NCBI GenBank assembly: GCA_022601345.1
Contig: JAJACU010000024.1
Span: 1 to 33,851 of the forward strand
Reading direction: 5' to 3'
Length of the DNA stretch: 33,851 bases
DNA from: Chlamydiota bacterium
GTDB lineage: Bacteria > Chlamydiota > Chlamydiia > Chlamydiales > JAAZZY01
The position numbers and the translations under genes are program-made. Numbering within the stretch: position 1 is the first letter of the stretch; every line of letters begins with the position of its first letter. Below the pieces are notes generated by a model. It was not told where the DNA came from, did not search any database, and worked only from the letters and a program-made list of their open reading frames with translations. Shown here piece by piece: positions 16,748 to 23,777 of the stretch.

Positions 16748-17617
16748 ATGGCTTATACACAATCATTTTTAAATTCCAGATCGCCTACGCCTAAACTAAT
16801 CAAATATTTAGTAATAGCAGCATTAGTTGCAGGCTGTTTAGCTGGTTTTTTCCATTCTATGCTTGGGATTAAGCTGGGCATCTCGTTTGTTCAACTCTTT
16901 AGCTTGTCTATAACAAAAATTTTAAAAGGATTTATCTGGCAACCCTTTACTTTCTTGTTCATGCCACACCTAGAAGGAACCTTAAGCTTTTATTTCTTAT
17001 TTAGCCTATGCTTTGACTTGTATTTACTTTGGTTTGTTGGTTGCAAAGTGCACCGCTACTTCGGGCCTAAAACAACCCTTAAGCTTTTCTTTATCCCTCC
17101 AGCAATTGGCTGTATTTTAGCATCACTCTTGGGACTTATTATGCACGTCTCTACGCCGCTATTTGGCTTAAGCTTTGCGATGATTCCCCTTATTACGGCC
17201 TTTGCATTTAGCACAGCAAACAGTCAAGTCAACTTTATGCCTATGCAAGCCTTACAAACCCGCTGGATGGGACTTGGGCTTGTTATTCTTTATTTATTAC
17301 AAGATCTAGCAAACCTCAATTTTATATCTTTTATTGCGCATATCTTAGTAGCCGCAATAACTTACTTTTATCTTCTCTATTTTCATACGTTGCGCTCTCC
17401 ATTCTCTTTTACTCAGAAATTGGATGATTTCATCCTATCTAAAAAGAGAAAGCCAACATCATCTAAAATCATTTATTTATATGATGAAGAAATTAGAAAA
17501 GAAAAGGCAATGGATAAAACTTTTGATAAGATCAAAAACAATGAAAAGTTAAGTGTTTTAGATAAGTTTAAACTTCGAAGGTATCGCCGTAAAAGTCGAG
17601 AAAGCTCAAAAAACTAA
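16748..17617 (+). CDS. Rhomboid-family membrane protein, possible intramembrane serine protease
   Basis: The 289-aa protein has six or so hydrophobic segments in its first 215 residues. The order fits rhomboids: IWQPFTFLFMPH (63-74) resembles the W-R-x-x-T-x-x-F-x-H segment before helix 2; GLSFAMIPL (140-148) sits where the catalytic G-x-S-G lies, with Ser142; and FIAHILVAAI (195-204) gives His198 where the partner histidine is expected. The glycine after the serine is Phe and the helix-2 H-x-x-x-N is absent, so activity is uncertain. The basic C-terminal tail (from ~residue 225) is cytoplasmic and helical, with KLSVLDKFKLRRYRRK. A TAATAT -10-like box lies at 16718-16723. The stop codon interleaves with that of the convergent gene at 17614. 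Confidence 0.65.
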   Translation: MAYTQSFLNSRSPTPKLIKYLVIAALVAGCLAGFFHSMLGIKLGISFVQLFSLSITKILKGFIWQPFTFLFMPHLEGTLSFYFLFSLCFDLYLLWFVGCKVHRYFGPKTTLKLFFIPPAIGCILASLLGLIMHVSTPLFGLSFAMIPLITAFAFSTANSQVNFMPMQALQTRWMGLGLVILYLLQDLANLNFISFIAHILVAAITYFYLLYFHTLRSPFSFTQKLDDFILSKKRKPTSSKIIYLYDEEIRKEKAMDKTFDKIKNNEKLSVLDKFKLRRYRRKSRESSKN

Positions 17618-17865
17618 AGGTTTTTGCCCAACAACTCGACTCTATCTTTTAGCCAGGCAAGCATAGCCATTTCAGTTGTTTGAAGCCCCTCTAAAACCCC
17701 CTCTTCATACCGAAAAAGTGGGTTGCTTTCAAGTTCAGGATAATCATTAGGTTGAAGAACATCTTCTTCGGTCAGACGAGGAACAATTTCCCTACCCATT
17801 TTTAAGAGTTTCTTTTTCTGCCCAACAATAAGTTCAGACAGTAGATCTTTAATTTCATCTTCCAT
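17614..17865 (-). CDS. Small conserved hypothetical protein downstream of tadA
   Basis: This 83-aa acidic, helical protein has no signal peptide or membrane segment and no motif I recognise. It begins MEDEIKDLLSELIVGQKKKL and contains RLTEEDVLQPNDYPELESNP. It follows tadA after four bases on the same strand, so the two are probably co-transcribed. In C. trachomatis the tadA homologue (CT844) is also followed by a small uncharacterised gene; I infer these may correspond but could not compare them. Function is unknown. Confidence 0.75.
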   Translation of the reverse strand: MEDEIKDLLSELIVGQKKKLLKMGREIVPRLTEEDVLQPNDYPELESNPLFRYEEGVLEGLQTTEMAMLAWLKDRVELLGKNL

Positions 17866-17869
17866 AGAG

Positions 17870-18364
17870 TTATTTTTCTCGCCTCATTTGAAAAAACCGT
17901 CTCATTAAATCAGCACAATAAGGCTCAAGCACCCCTGATACAACCTCTACTTGATGTGTTGGGTGTTTTTCTTTGAAAACGTTAATCCAGCTACCTGCGG
18001 CCCCATGTCTTATATCTGGAGCACCGTATACTAGCCTTTTTATACGAGCTAAGAACATTGCTCCTGCGCACATACAACAAGGCTCTAGTGTGCAATACAA
18101 CGTAGAATCTTGCAGTCTCCAATCCTCATAATAACTTGTTCCTGCAGTTAAGCAGATCATCTCAGCGTGAGCTGTTGCATCTTTAAGAAGCTCCATTTGA
18201 TTATAGCCTTTAGCTATAACTTCGCCATTATGCACTAAAACGGCTCCAATAGGGACTTCTCCTTCAGAAAAAGCCTTCTCTGCAAGTTTGAGAGCTTCTT
18301 TCATAAAGTGTTCATCGTCATTTTGAGGCTTAATTTGATGGAGTATCGATTCTTCTGTATTCAT
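17870..18364 (-). CDS. tadA: tRNA-specific adenosine deaminase TadA
   Basis: TadA deaminates adenosine 34 of tRNA-Arg(ACG) to inosine, widening codon reading. The zinc and catalytic motif HAEM (His66, Glu68) and the second motif PCCMCAGAM (Cys96, Cys99) are complete, and GEVPIGAVLV is a conserved TadA segment. At 164 aa it has an extra ~15-20 residues before the usual start (FMKEALKLAEKAF). The gene starts just downstream of the decayed acetolactate decarboxylase gene, which is on the same strand. Confidence 0.95.
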   Translation of the reverse strand: MNTEESILHQIKPQNDDEHFMKEALKLAEKAFSEGEVPIGAVLVHNGEVIAKGYNQMELLKDATAHAEMICLTAGTSYYEDWRLQDSTLYCTLEPCCMCAGAMFLARIKRLVYGAPDIRHGAAGSWINVFKEKHPTHQVEVVSGVLEPYCADLMRRFFQMRREK

Positions 18365-18389
18365 GTCAAAAATTCTATCCTAGGAAGGA

Positions 18390-18959
18390 TTAAAAAGCCA
18401 AAAATTTAGTCTTGTTGAGCTCAAGCCACTCAAAACCTTTATAAACGGGTAAATATATTAACATCAGCAAGAGGTGAATAAAGATTTCTGCAGAAACTAT
18501 ATGAATGCCTAGAACATGCCCCTCTTGAACTGTTTTCATTAAGAAATTGCCCATTATTTAGGACCGCGCAAGGTTTATTTGCTGTTTTGGGGTGTTTTTG
18601 GATAGTTTTATTCAAAATCTTCATATTCCTGATGTTTTTGATCCTAAATGAATATTTAGAGCTAAAACGGCACACCTGAGCAAAAGACCTCTATTTTTCC
18701 TTTTTACGGCCTTAATCTTTCCCCTTGAGTCGGCATATAGGTATTTCTCCTTATATATGACTAATTCCCCTGCAAGTCCCTCTAAAGCGCCAAGGCCAAA
18801 ATCACCCTCTTTTTAGAGATCTTGAGCGTTGTAATGCCCTCCAAATTCTCCTTCTATAAGGCTCTGGTAAGGAGTCACTTGAAAAAGCCTCTCAGCGACC
18901 ACTAAATAACATGCAGTAATAAGCCCCAAGATCAACCAAAAAAGCTCTACATTTACCAA
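18390..18959 (-). pseudogene. Broken alpha-acetolactate decarboxylase gene
   Basis: Translating the minus strand from a TTG at 18959 gives a hydrophobic, signal-like stretch (ELFWLILGLITACYLVVAE), then RLFQVTPYQSLIEGEF. After an in-frame TAA at 18813-18815 comes KEGDFGLGALEGLAGELV and IYKEKYLYADSRGKIKAV. This matches the N-terminal half of AlsD/BudA (L-Y-Q-x-S-T-x-x-A-L-x-x-G, H-G-D-F-G-L-G-T-x-x-x-L-D-G-E-M). After a frameshift near 18680 the next frame has FSSKYSF, KTANKPCAVLNNGQF and NENSSR, like the middle of the family (N-x-F-x-A-V-x-x-x-G-x-F...V-R). A further shift, with about 60 codons missing, leads to EGHVLGIHI and LPVYKGFEWLEL, like the GGHVLDF and L-P-x-x-x-x-F C-terminal motifs. 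At least one nonsense codon, two frameshifts and a deletion make it non-functional. The intact enzyme would make acetoin from acetolactate. Confidence 0.72.
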
Positions 18960-19025
18960 GTTTTTTAAAAAATTTTACACCAAAACTCTTTAAAAACGAT
19001 TCCCATCTAATATCAAACTATTTAA

Positions 19026-19054
19026 TTGACAATTAAATTTTAATATATTAAGAT
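19026..19054 (+). promoter_or_regulatory. Sigma-70-type promoter for the 19118 gene
   Basis: A perfect -35 box TTGACA (19026-19031) is followed after exactly 17 bases by TAAGAT (19049-19054), a 4/6 match to TATAAT. Transcription would begin near 19061, giving a leader of about 57 bases with AGGAGA at 19104-19109. This is the best-formed promoter in the window. Confidence 0.6.
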
Positions 19055-19117
19055 ATTATTAAGACGAAGTTAATAAACTAATAATAACAATTAATAGAAC
19101 ATTAGGAGATCCTAAAT

Positions 19118-20083
19118 ATGGGAACAACAGCAAGCATTTTAACTAAAGATATGACGACCCAAGCAATTTTACACACTCAACGTGATAAAGTGGTTAAAAA
19201 TCCACTTGGAATCGGAAAGGAACTAAAAATAATATGCGGAAATTGCAAAGTAATGACTGCTGAGGCATTTCCAAAAATAACTCAAATTTTCACAGAAATT
19301 AAAGAGAAATATAGCACAGGTTCCGGCGAAAGTGCACATTTAGGTAGCCTAGCTTTAGATGCTGTTATTGAAAAAGGTTTCAGAGTAGTGGGATCAAGCC
19401 AAGAATCTAGATACAAGCTATTGATGGATAAAATACAGGCAACTATTAAAGGCCTGCCTGTTGTAGAAACTAAAGCAATTGATTTAGAGCATTCATTTTC
19501 AACTGCAGAATTTGCAAAAGGAGTGCATGAGCATCTAGAGTCGCTTCAATTTGGACCCAAGGATAGCGAGCATAACATATCTCTACACAACGCCGAAGAG
19601 AGACTCAGTATCCTTAAAGACTATATTACGGATCAAATGAGTGTTGCAAGCATGACTGGACTAGATATTGGTAAAATGTTTTCAGTAATGTCAGGTCAAG
19701 TTCAAGTAGACGAAACAGGAGCTACCATCGAGTCACCTTTCAAACGCTTATTAAAAGAGCAGTCTCTTCTTGAAGACATTATAAGGTTCAAAAACACAGG
19801 TGATGTAAAACACTTTGCTAAAATTATGGACAAAGCGGGAGCTAACCCTGTTATTTTAGATTCTATAATTAAAGAAAAGCCTGAACATGTTCCTGTTATT
19901 ATTGGGCACTATGATGAAAAAGCTTGGGACAAGACTGACCTTATGTTAATTATTGCTCGAGACTATCAATTTTCAGATTCTGAGGCTTCGATTGAAACAG
20001 GTTATCAATCGGAAGAAATTCATTCAGGCAGCGAAGCTGAAGAAGTTTGGACTGACTACGAAACCGATACTGAAGCCTCTTAG
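19118..20083 (+). CDS. Hypothetical protein with N-terminal MGxxxS motif and acidic tail
   Basis: The 321-aa product is not recognised. It starts MGTTASIL: Gly2 and Ser6 fit the eukaryotic N-myristoylation consensus (M-G-x-x-x-S/T). The body is soluble and mostly helical with no membrane segment. The last ~40 residues are strongly acidic and rich in Ser/Thr (SDSEASIETGYQSEEIHSGS, then EAEEVWTDYETDTEAS), giving several casein-kinase-like sites. AGGAGA lies nine bases before the ATG and fixes the start. A near-consensus promoter precedes it, and a 10-bp hairpin follows 48 bases after the stop. The combination would suit a protein acting in a host cell, but that is inference; no secretion signal can be read directly. 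Confidence 0.8.
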   Translation: MGTTASILTKDMTTQAILHTQRDKVVKNPLGIGKELKIICGNCKVMTAEAFPKITQIFTEIKEKYSTGSGESAHLGSLALDAVIEKGFRVVGSSQESRYKLLMDKIQATIKGLPVVETKAIDLEHSFSTAEFAKGVHEHLESLQFGPKDSEHNISLHNAEERLSILKDYITDQMSVASMTGLDIGKMFSVMSGQVQVDETGATIESPFKRLLKEQSLLEDIIRFKNTGDVKHFAKIMDKAGANPVILDSIIKEKPEHVPVIIGHYDEKAWDKTDLMLIIARDYQFSDSEASIETGYQSEEIHSGSEAEEVWTDYETDTEAS

Positions 20084-20131
20084 TAAATAGTAGACCTAGA
20101 AACTTCAGTAATAAGCAGGCAAACTAATTAA

Positions 20132-20155
20132 AAGGCTAGAGCTTTCTCTAGCCTT
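20132..20155 (+). terminator. Strong hairpin after the 19118 gene
   Basis: AAGGCTAGAG (20132-20141) pairs perfectly with CTCTAGCCTT (20146-20155) around the four-base loop CTTT. No T-run follows on the plus strand, so it may be an inefficient terminator or a 3'-end stabiliser that lets some transcription into the next two genes. Confidence 0.5.
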
Positions 20156-20196
20156 CCTAGAAATCAAAAAAAAGCGACCTTTGGCAGGGACAACAG

Positions 20197-20433
20197 ATGG
20201 ATAAAGAAAAAAAATACACAAAATACATCACACTTGGTTGGTGGCTAAGCTTTGCTCTTTTTATTGGACAAGTTGTCATAATCAGCATGTTCAATTTAGC
20301 AGCAACACCGATTGTAAGTATGATTATTTTTGCAAGCTTTGTCATTTTAAGTTTTTCAACAAACTATGACAAAGAGTATGTGTTTTCGCCTTATCGAGGC
20401 ATTAGTAAATTATTTAAAAAGAAAAAAAATTAA
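20197..20433 (+). CDS. Small two-helix membrane protein of unknown function
   Basis: This 78-aa protein has a short basic N-terminus, two hydrophobic helices (about residues 11-32 and 36-53) joined by a very short loop, and a basic tail ending LFKKKKN. AGGGA about nine bases upstream supports the ATG at 20197. The gene downstream starts nine bases after its stop, so they are likely co-transcribed. The tight helix pair would fit a small inner-membrane or inclusion-membrane protein; there is no recognisable family motif. Confidence 0.65.
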   Translation: MDKEKKYTKYITLGWWLSFALFIGQVVIISMFNLAATPIVSMIIFASFVILSFSTNYDKEYVFSPYRGISKLFKKKKN

Positions 20434-20442
20434 AAGGTTAGA

Positions 20443-21120
20443 ATGGCAACTATAACAGGTACTCGAGAGTGGACAGGAGCAGAAGTAGTAGGTAATACAA
20501 CATCTATCACTGATATTACTGGGGGTGTAGATCCTATAAGATCACTAGGCAAGCAAGGCATTGCATTGCAAGACAAATCATTTAAGCTAAAAACTCAATT
20601 AGCTCAATTAGCTCGTCTACATGAGACTGTTGAAAAGATTGAGCGAGTATTAAATAAAACCCTCCTAGATCAAATTTCTATGGCTATCCCACAGGTAGTC
20701 GAAGAAGGTCGAGATTCTCCATCTCTTCAAGAGCGATTATTTGACCAACATAACCAAGTCCTAGAAGATCAAGTTTTAGCTGAGTTCAAAAAAATTCAAT
20801 CTATTCATATGTCAAGTGATGATGCTGAACTGCAAGGCTTGATAACACTTTTTTCTAGCGAAGTTACTTTAATTATTAATCAGCTAGAAAATGCTGACTA
20901 CTATAAAGGCAAAGCAGTTCCTGCAGTTTTTATGCAGCAAATTGAAACTCTCAATGCACGTTTGTTTGGAATAAATGAAGGAAAAAGAGAAGAAGCCGGT
21001 CTATTATCTGTTTTAAGAGAAAAAGCGGCATCAGCTGCAGTTTTAAAAGTAAAGATTCAAAAGATTGAAGGTAAAGCTCAAAAAATTATCACTGAAATAA
21101 AAAGGCTTATAAGAAATTAA
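20443..21120 (+). CDS. Hypothetical helical/coiled-coil protein
   Basis: The 225-aa product is unrecognised. After a ~30-residue Gly/Thr-rich, probably flexible N-terminus (MATITGTREWTGAEVVGNTT) it is nearly all helix, with heptad-like stretches at about 48-70 (LKTQLAQLARLHETVEKIER) and 185-222 (KAASAAVLKVKIQKIEGKAQ). There is no membrane segment. AAAGG lies upstream of the ATG, and it is the last gene of the 19118-21120 unit, ended by the hairpin at 21149. A flexible N-terminus before a helical body is common among type III secreted proteins and chaperone-bound effectors, but this is only suggestive. Confidence 0.75.
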   Translation: MATITGTREWTGAEVVGNTTSITDITGGVDPIRSLGKQGIALQDKSFKLKTQLAQLARLHETVEKIERVLNKTLLDQISMAIPQVVEEGRDSPSLQERLFDQHNQVLEDQVLAEFKKIQSIHMSSDDAELQGLITLFSSEVTLIINQLENADYYKGKAVPAVFMQQIETLNARLFGINEGKREEAGLLSVLREKAASAAVLKVKIQKIEGKAQKIITEIKRLIRN

Positions 21121-21148
21121 TCCTTAATATCTAAAACGTTACAAAAAA

Positions 21149-21178
21149 CCCTATAGATTTATCTATGGGGCTTTTTTT
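21149..21178. terminator. Bidirectional intrinsic terminator
   Basis: CCCTATAGAT (21149-21158) pairs with ATCTATGGGG (21161-21170), ten pairs including one G-T. On the plus strand seven T follow (21172-21178). On the minus strand the stem is followed by six T (complement of 21143-21148). It therefore serves the plus-strand gene ending at 21120 and the DUF368 gene whose stop lies in the T-run. Confidence 0.85.
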
Positions 21179-22355
21179 ATGCTTCAGTAAATTCAAGCTT
21201 TTTGAAAGCCAACTTCCTTTCCATGACAATCACAGCTCCTATGCCTATAATTACCATTGTAAGGGCTAAGCCGGTTTGATAAGAAGTAAGCGCTGGGAAT
21301 TCTGGGTTTACTCTTTGAAGCGTTAAATGGTAGCGATCTTTTAGAAGGCTTATATTATATGAAACTTTCCAAAAAGGCCATAAGTTAGGAACTGAGCCAA
21401 TCATAAAACCTACAAGAGCTGCTAGCGTCATTGAAAAATACTTCTTATAAAAGAAAATTAAAACGCGTGAGAAAGTAGCCACACCCACAATAATTCCAAG
21501 ACCTAAGCTAAGAAGAACCCAAAAAGAAGCGTTGATCACAGAGCCTTTCAACAGCCCAGATGTCCACATTGCAATACTTTCAATGATAATCTCATAGCAA
21601 CCCATAATTTGCATAATTTGATTGCCGGAAATGCCTGGCAAAATCATGGCGCCAATTGAAAGAGCTCCACAAGCTCCTATTTTCAGGTAAAAGCTTCGAT
21701 TAGGATTAGTTTCAAGACAGCTTTCAACCTGTAAAAATCTATTATTGTCGTGACTAAAGATCCAAGTATCTGGATCAACAAATTCTTCTTGATAAAGCGC
21801 TCTCAAATTAGACCAGTTAACATTTTTAAGCAGTTTATTTTGAGTGTCGTAATTATTTGCTTCATTCAAAACTTTTGCCGGGGCTTCAATATCTATTGGC
21901 ACATCGTAGAGTGGCTCTGTTGAATAACGGGTGCAAAAGTAAGAAATTGAGAATGCAACTAAAATGCCCAATGTGAGAGACACTATTTTCTTTACATTCC
22001 AAACATGAACTTGCTTCATACAAAAATACACTGAACCTATCATAAGTCCCATAAATAATGCGCGAAGCAATCCCTGGTAGATGTTATGATTGAGTAAGTG
22101 ATAAATGGCGTGTGAACCTAAAGCAAGCATTGTAACCATTCCCAGTGCGACTGCAGTGAGTAAAAACCATGCCACAGTTTTTGGACGTTTAATTGCCGAG
22201 GGCCTAAGCGTTCTAAGGCTCTTTAACAAATTAGGATGTAGACCTAATATAAAAGCTACGGTCCCACCAGACACACCGGGTATCAAATCTGCGACCCCCA
22301 TCATCATGCCCTGAAAATATAAGATGATCCAATTCTTTGCTTTAGTTAACCCCAT
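21177..22355 (-). CDS. DUF368 membrane protein, likely polyprenyl-phosphate flippase (PopT-like)
   Basis: The 392-aa protein has about ten hydrophobic segments and the two related DUF368 signatures: GVADLIPGVSGGTVAFILG near residues 20-38 and GAMILPGISGNQIMQIMG around residue 235. These are the inverted re-entrant repeats typical of the family. DUF368 proteins have been shown in other bacteria to recycle undecaprenyl phosphate across the cytoplasmic membrane for cell-wall and surface-glycan synthesis. A loop of ~70 polar residues (about 150-220) between the halves is longer than I would expect. It follows rodZ on the same strand after three bases, so the two form an operon linked to envelope growth. 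Confidence 0.9.
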   Translation of the reverse strand: MGLTKAKNWIILYFQGMMMGVADLIPGVSGGTVAFILGLHPNLLKSLRTLRPSAIKRPKTVAWFLLTAVALGMVTMLALGSHAIYHLLNHNIYQGLLRALFMGLMIGSVYFCMKQVHVWNVKKIVSLTLGILVAFSISYFCTRYSTEPLYDVPIDIEAPAKVLNEANNYDTQNKLLKNVNWSNLRALYQEEFVDPDTWIFSHDNNRFLQVESCLETNPNRSFYLKIGACGALSIGAMILPGISGNQIMQIMGCYEIIIESIAMWTSGLLKGSVINASFWVLLSLGLGIIVGVATFSRVLIFFYKKYFSMTLAALVGFMIGSVPNLWPFWKVSYNISLLKDRYHLTLQRVNPEFPALTSYQTGLALTMVIIGIGAVIVMERKLAFKKLEFTEA

Positions 22356-22358
22356 TAT

Positions 22359-22766
22359 CTAAGTTAAAACTCCCAAGTATTTGGCAAACATCCAGGCAGC
22401 ACCTATTACTACAGCTCCGACGCCAACCCAAACAAAATTGGGGAACCACTTCATCCCTTGCCCTGGAGTTGGACGCACTTCTAGAGTCCCAAGTCCATAA
22501 GCAAACTCATGCTTTAGTCCCTCATTTCTTAAGGGCATTTGCTCTTTTAAAATTCTGTCGCCGTCTAAACCCAAATATTGGGCGTATTGTTTAATAAACC
22601 CTTGTGCGTAGACTGGGGAAATTAAATTAAAAACTTCTCCTTCTTCAATTGCCTTTAAAAAGGTCATGCGTATTGAAGTTGCTGTCTCAATTTCCTTTAA
22701 AGACAAGTTGCGCTCAGTGCGCCTCTCTTTAAACATTTCACCCATTTTCTTTATAGTATCTAGCAT
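22359..22766 (-). CDS. rodZ: RodZ-like morphogenesis protein (short chlamydial form)
   Basis: RodZ links the MreB cytoskeleton to peptidoglycan synthesis. The 135-aa protein has the Xre-type helix-turn-helix (about residues 9-70), with the family pattern R-x-x-R-x-x-x-x-L-S-L-x-x-I-E-x-A-T-x-I and SPVYAQGFIKQYAQYLGLD. A single membrane helix lies at about 110-130. It ends right after the helix: the periplasmic domain of E. coli RodZ is absent. This short form corresponds to C. trachomatis CT009, shown to interact with MreB and to work in polarised division. The gene is divergent from rnhC, the same neighbour as in Chlamydia (CT008). Confidence 0.92.
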   Translation of the reverse strand: MLDTIKKMGEMFKERRTERNLSLKEIETATSIRMTFLKAIEEGEVFNLISPVYAQGFIKQYAQYLGLDGDRILKEQMPLRNEGLKHEFAYGLGTLEVRPTPGQGMKWFPNFVWVGVGAVVIGAAWMFAKYLGVLT

Positions 22767-22862
22767 ATTGCGCCTCTGTTATTCAATAATTTAATTAATG
22801 CAAAATTATTTAGTCTTTTGATAAAATATTCTCATTCTTTAAAACTTCTTGATTGTACTACG

Positions 22863-23777
22863 ATGAAAAATGAAAAAAAAGCAAAAAGTTCATGTTTCGT
22901 TACGCAAGTGGATTTGTCTCTAACGAGTAAACTGCAAAACGATTTACAAAGGATGGACTTTGAATTTTCAAAGCCAGCCTACACTATTTTCGGAGCTAAG
23001 AAAAAAGGCATTTCTGTTACCCTTTATGAGTCAGGCAAGCTGATGGTACAAGGCAAAGAGATGGGAGAGTTTATTGAATTTTATCTAGAGCCTGAAATTT
23101 TAAAGACTTTCACCTTTAGTCATCCAGAAGAATATATGGACACTTCAGCGCATATAGGGTGTGATGAAGCTGGAAAAGGTGATTTTTTTGGTCCTCTATG
23201 TATTGCGGGTGTCTATGGGGATAAAACAGTGATTAGAAGACTTCTAGACATGGGTATAAAAGACACCAAAGTTCTTAGTGATAAAAAGACGCTAGATTTT
23301 GCAAAAAAGATTAAGGAAGAGTTTGTCCATCACATTATTAAAATTGGCCCTGAGAAATACAATGACTTATATTCTAAATTTAAGAATCTTAATACGCTAT
23401 TAGCTTGGGGGCATTCAGCAGTAGCAGATCAACTTGTCACAAAAACTTCTTGTAAAAAAGTTCTCATCGATAAATTTGCTTCTGATGCTCTCATCACAAA
23501 AGCTGTGCATAAAAAAAACAAAGATATTGAATTGGAACTCAAGACTCACGCTGAATCAGATATGCTCGTTGCAGCTGCAGCTATTTTAGCTAGAGCAACA
23601 TTCCTCAATAGCCTAAAAACTTTAGGAGAGAGACTCGAAATCGAATTACCAAAAGGAGCTTCTCAAAAAACTAAAGATACAGCTATAAGCATTGTAAGAA
23701 AACACGGAACTGCGAGCCTAGACAATGTCTGCAAAAAGCATTTTCAGACCTATGATCAAGTAATAAACGCATGTTAA
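22863..23777 (+). CDS. rnhC: Ribonuclease HIII
   Basis: RNase HIII degrades RNA in RNA-DNA hybrids. The N-terminal ~85 residues contain the TBP-like substrate-binding domain (KKKGISVTLYESGKLMVQGK), and the catalytic domain opens with IGCDEAGKGDFFGPL, where the GKGDFFGP form distinguishes HIII from HII (Asp101, Glu102). I chose the ATG at 22863 (304 aa) over an in-frame TTG at 22818, as the extra 15 residues are not family-like. The stop overlaps the recN start by seven bases. It corresponds to C. trachomatis CT008. The genome also has RNase HII in this window, so both type 2 RNases H are present. Confidence 0.95.
   Translation: MKNEKKAKSSCFVTQVDLSLTSKLQNDLQRMDFEFSKPAYTIFGAKKKGISVTLYESGKLMVQGKEMGEFIEFYLEPEILKTFTFSHPEEYMDTSAHIGCDEAGKGDFFGPLCIAGVYGDKTVIRRLLDMGIKDTKVLSDKKTLDFAKKIKEEFVHHIIKIGPEKYNDLYSKFKNLNTLLAWGHSAVADQLVTKTSCKKVLIDKFASDALITKAVHKKNKDIELELKTHAESDMLVAAAAILARATFLNSLKTLGERLEIELPKGASQKTKDTAISIVRKHGTASLDNVCKKHFQTYDQVINAC

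Noticed and set aside
18439-18675. A free-standing 78-aa minus-strand gene
   Set aside because: Its sequence fits the middle of the broken acetolactate decarboxylase gene, with matching pieces on both sides in other frames, so it is part of that remnant and not a separate gene.
18365-19117. tRNA or small structured RNA gene in the long gap before 19118
   Set aside because: No cloverleaf or T-loop (GTTCRA) pattern was found; most of the gap is explained by the pseudogene and the promoter.
20157-20345. Minus-strand open frame of 62 codons
   Set aside because: It is the antisense of the small membrane protein gene at 20197, has no ribosome binding site, and its composition follows from the complement of a hydrophobic coding sequence.
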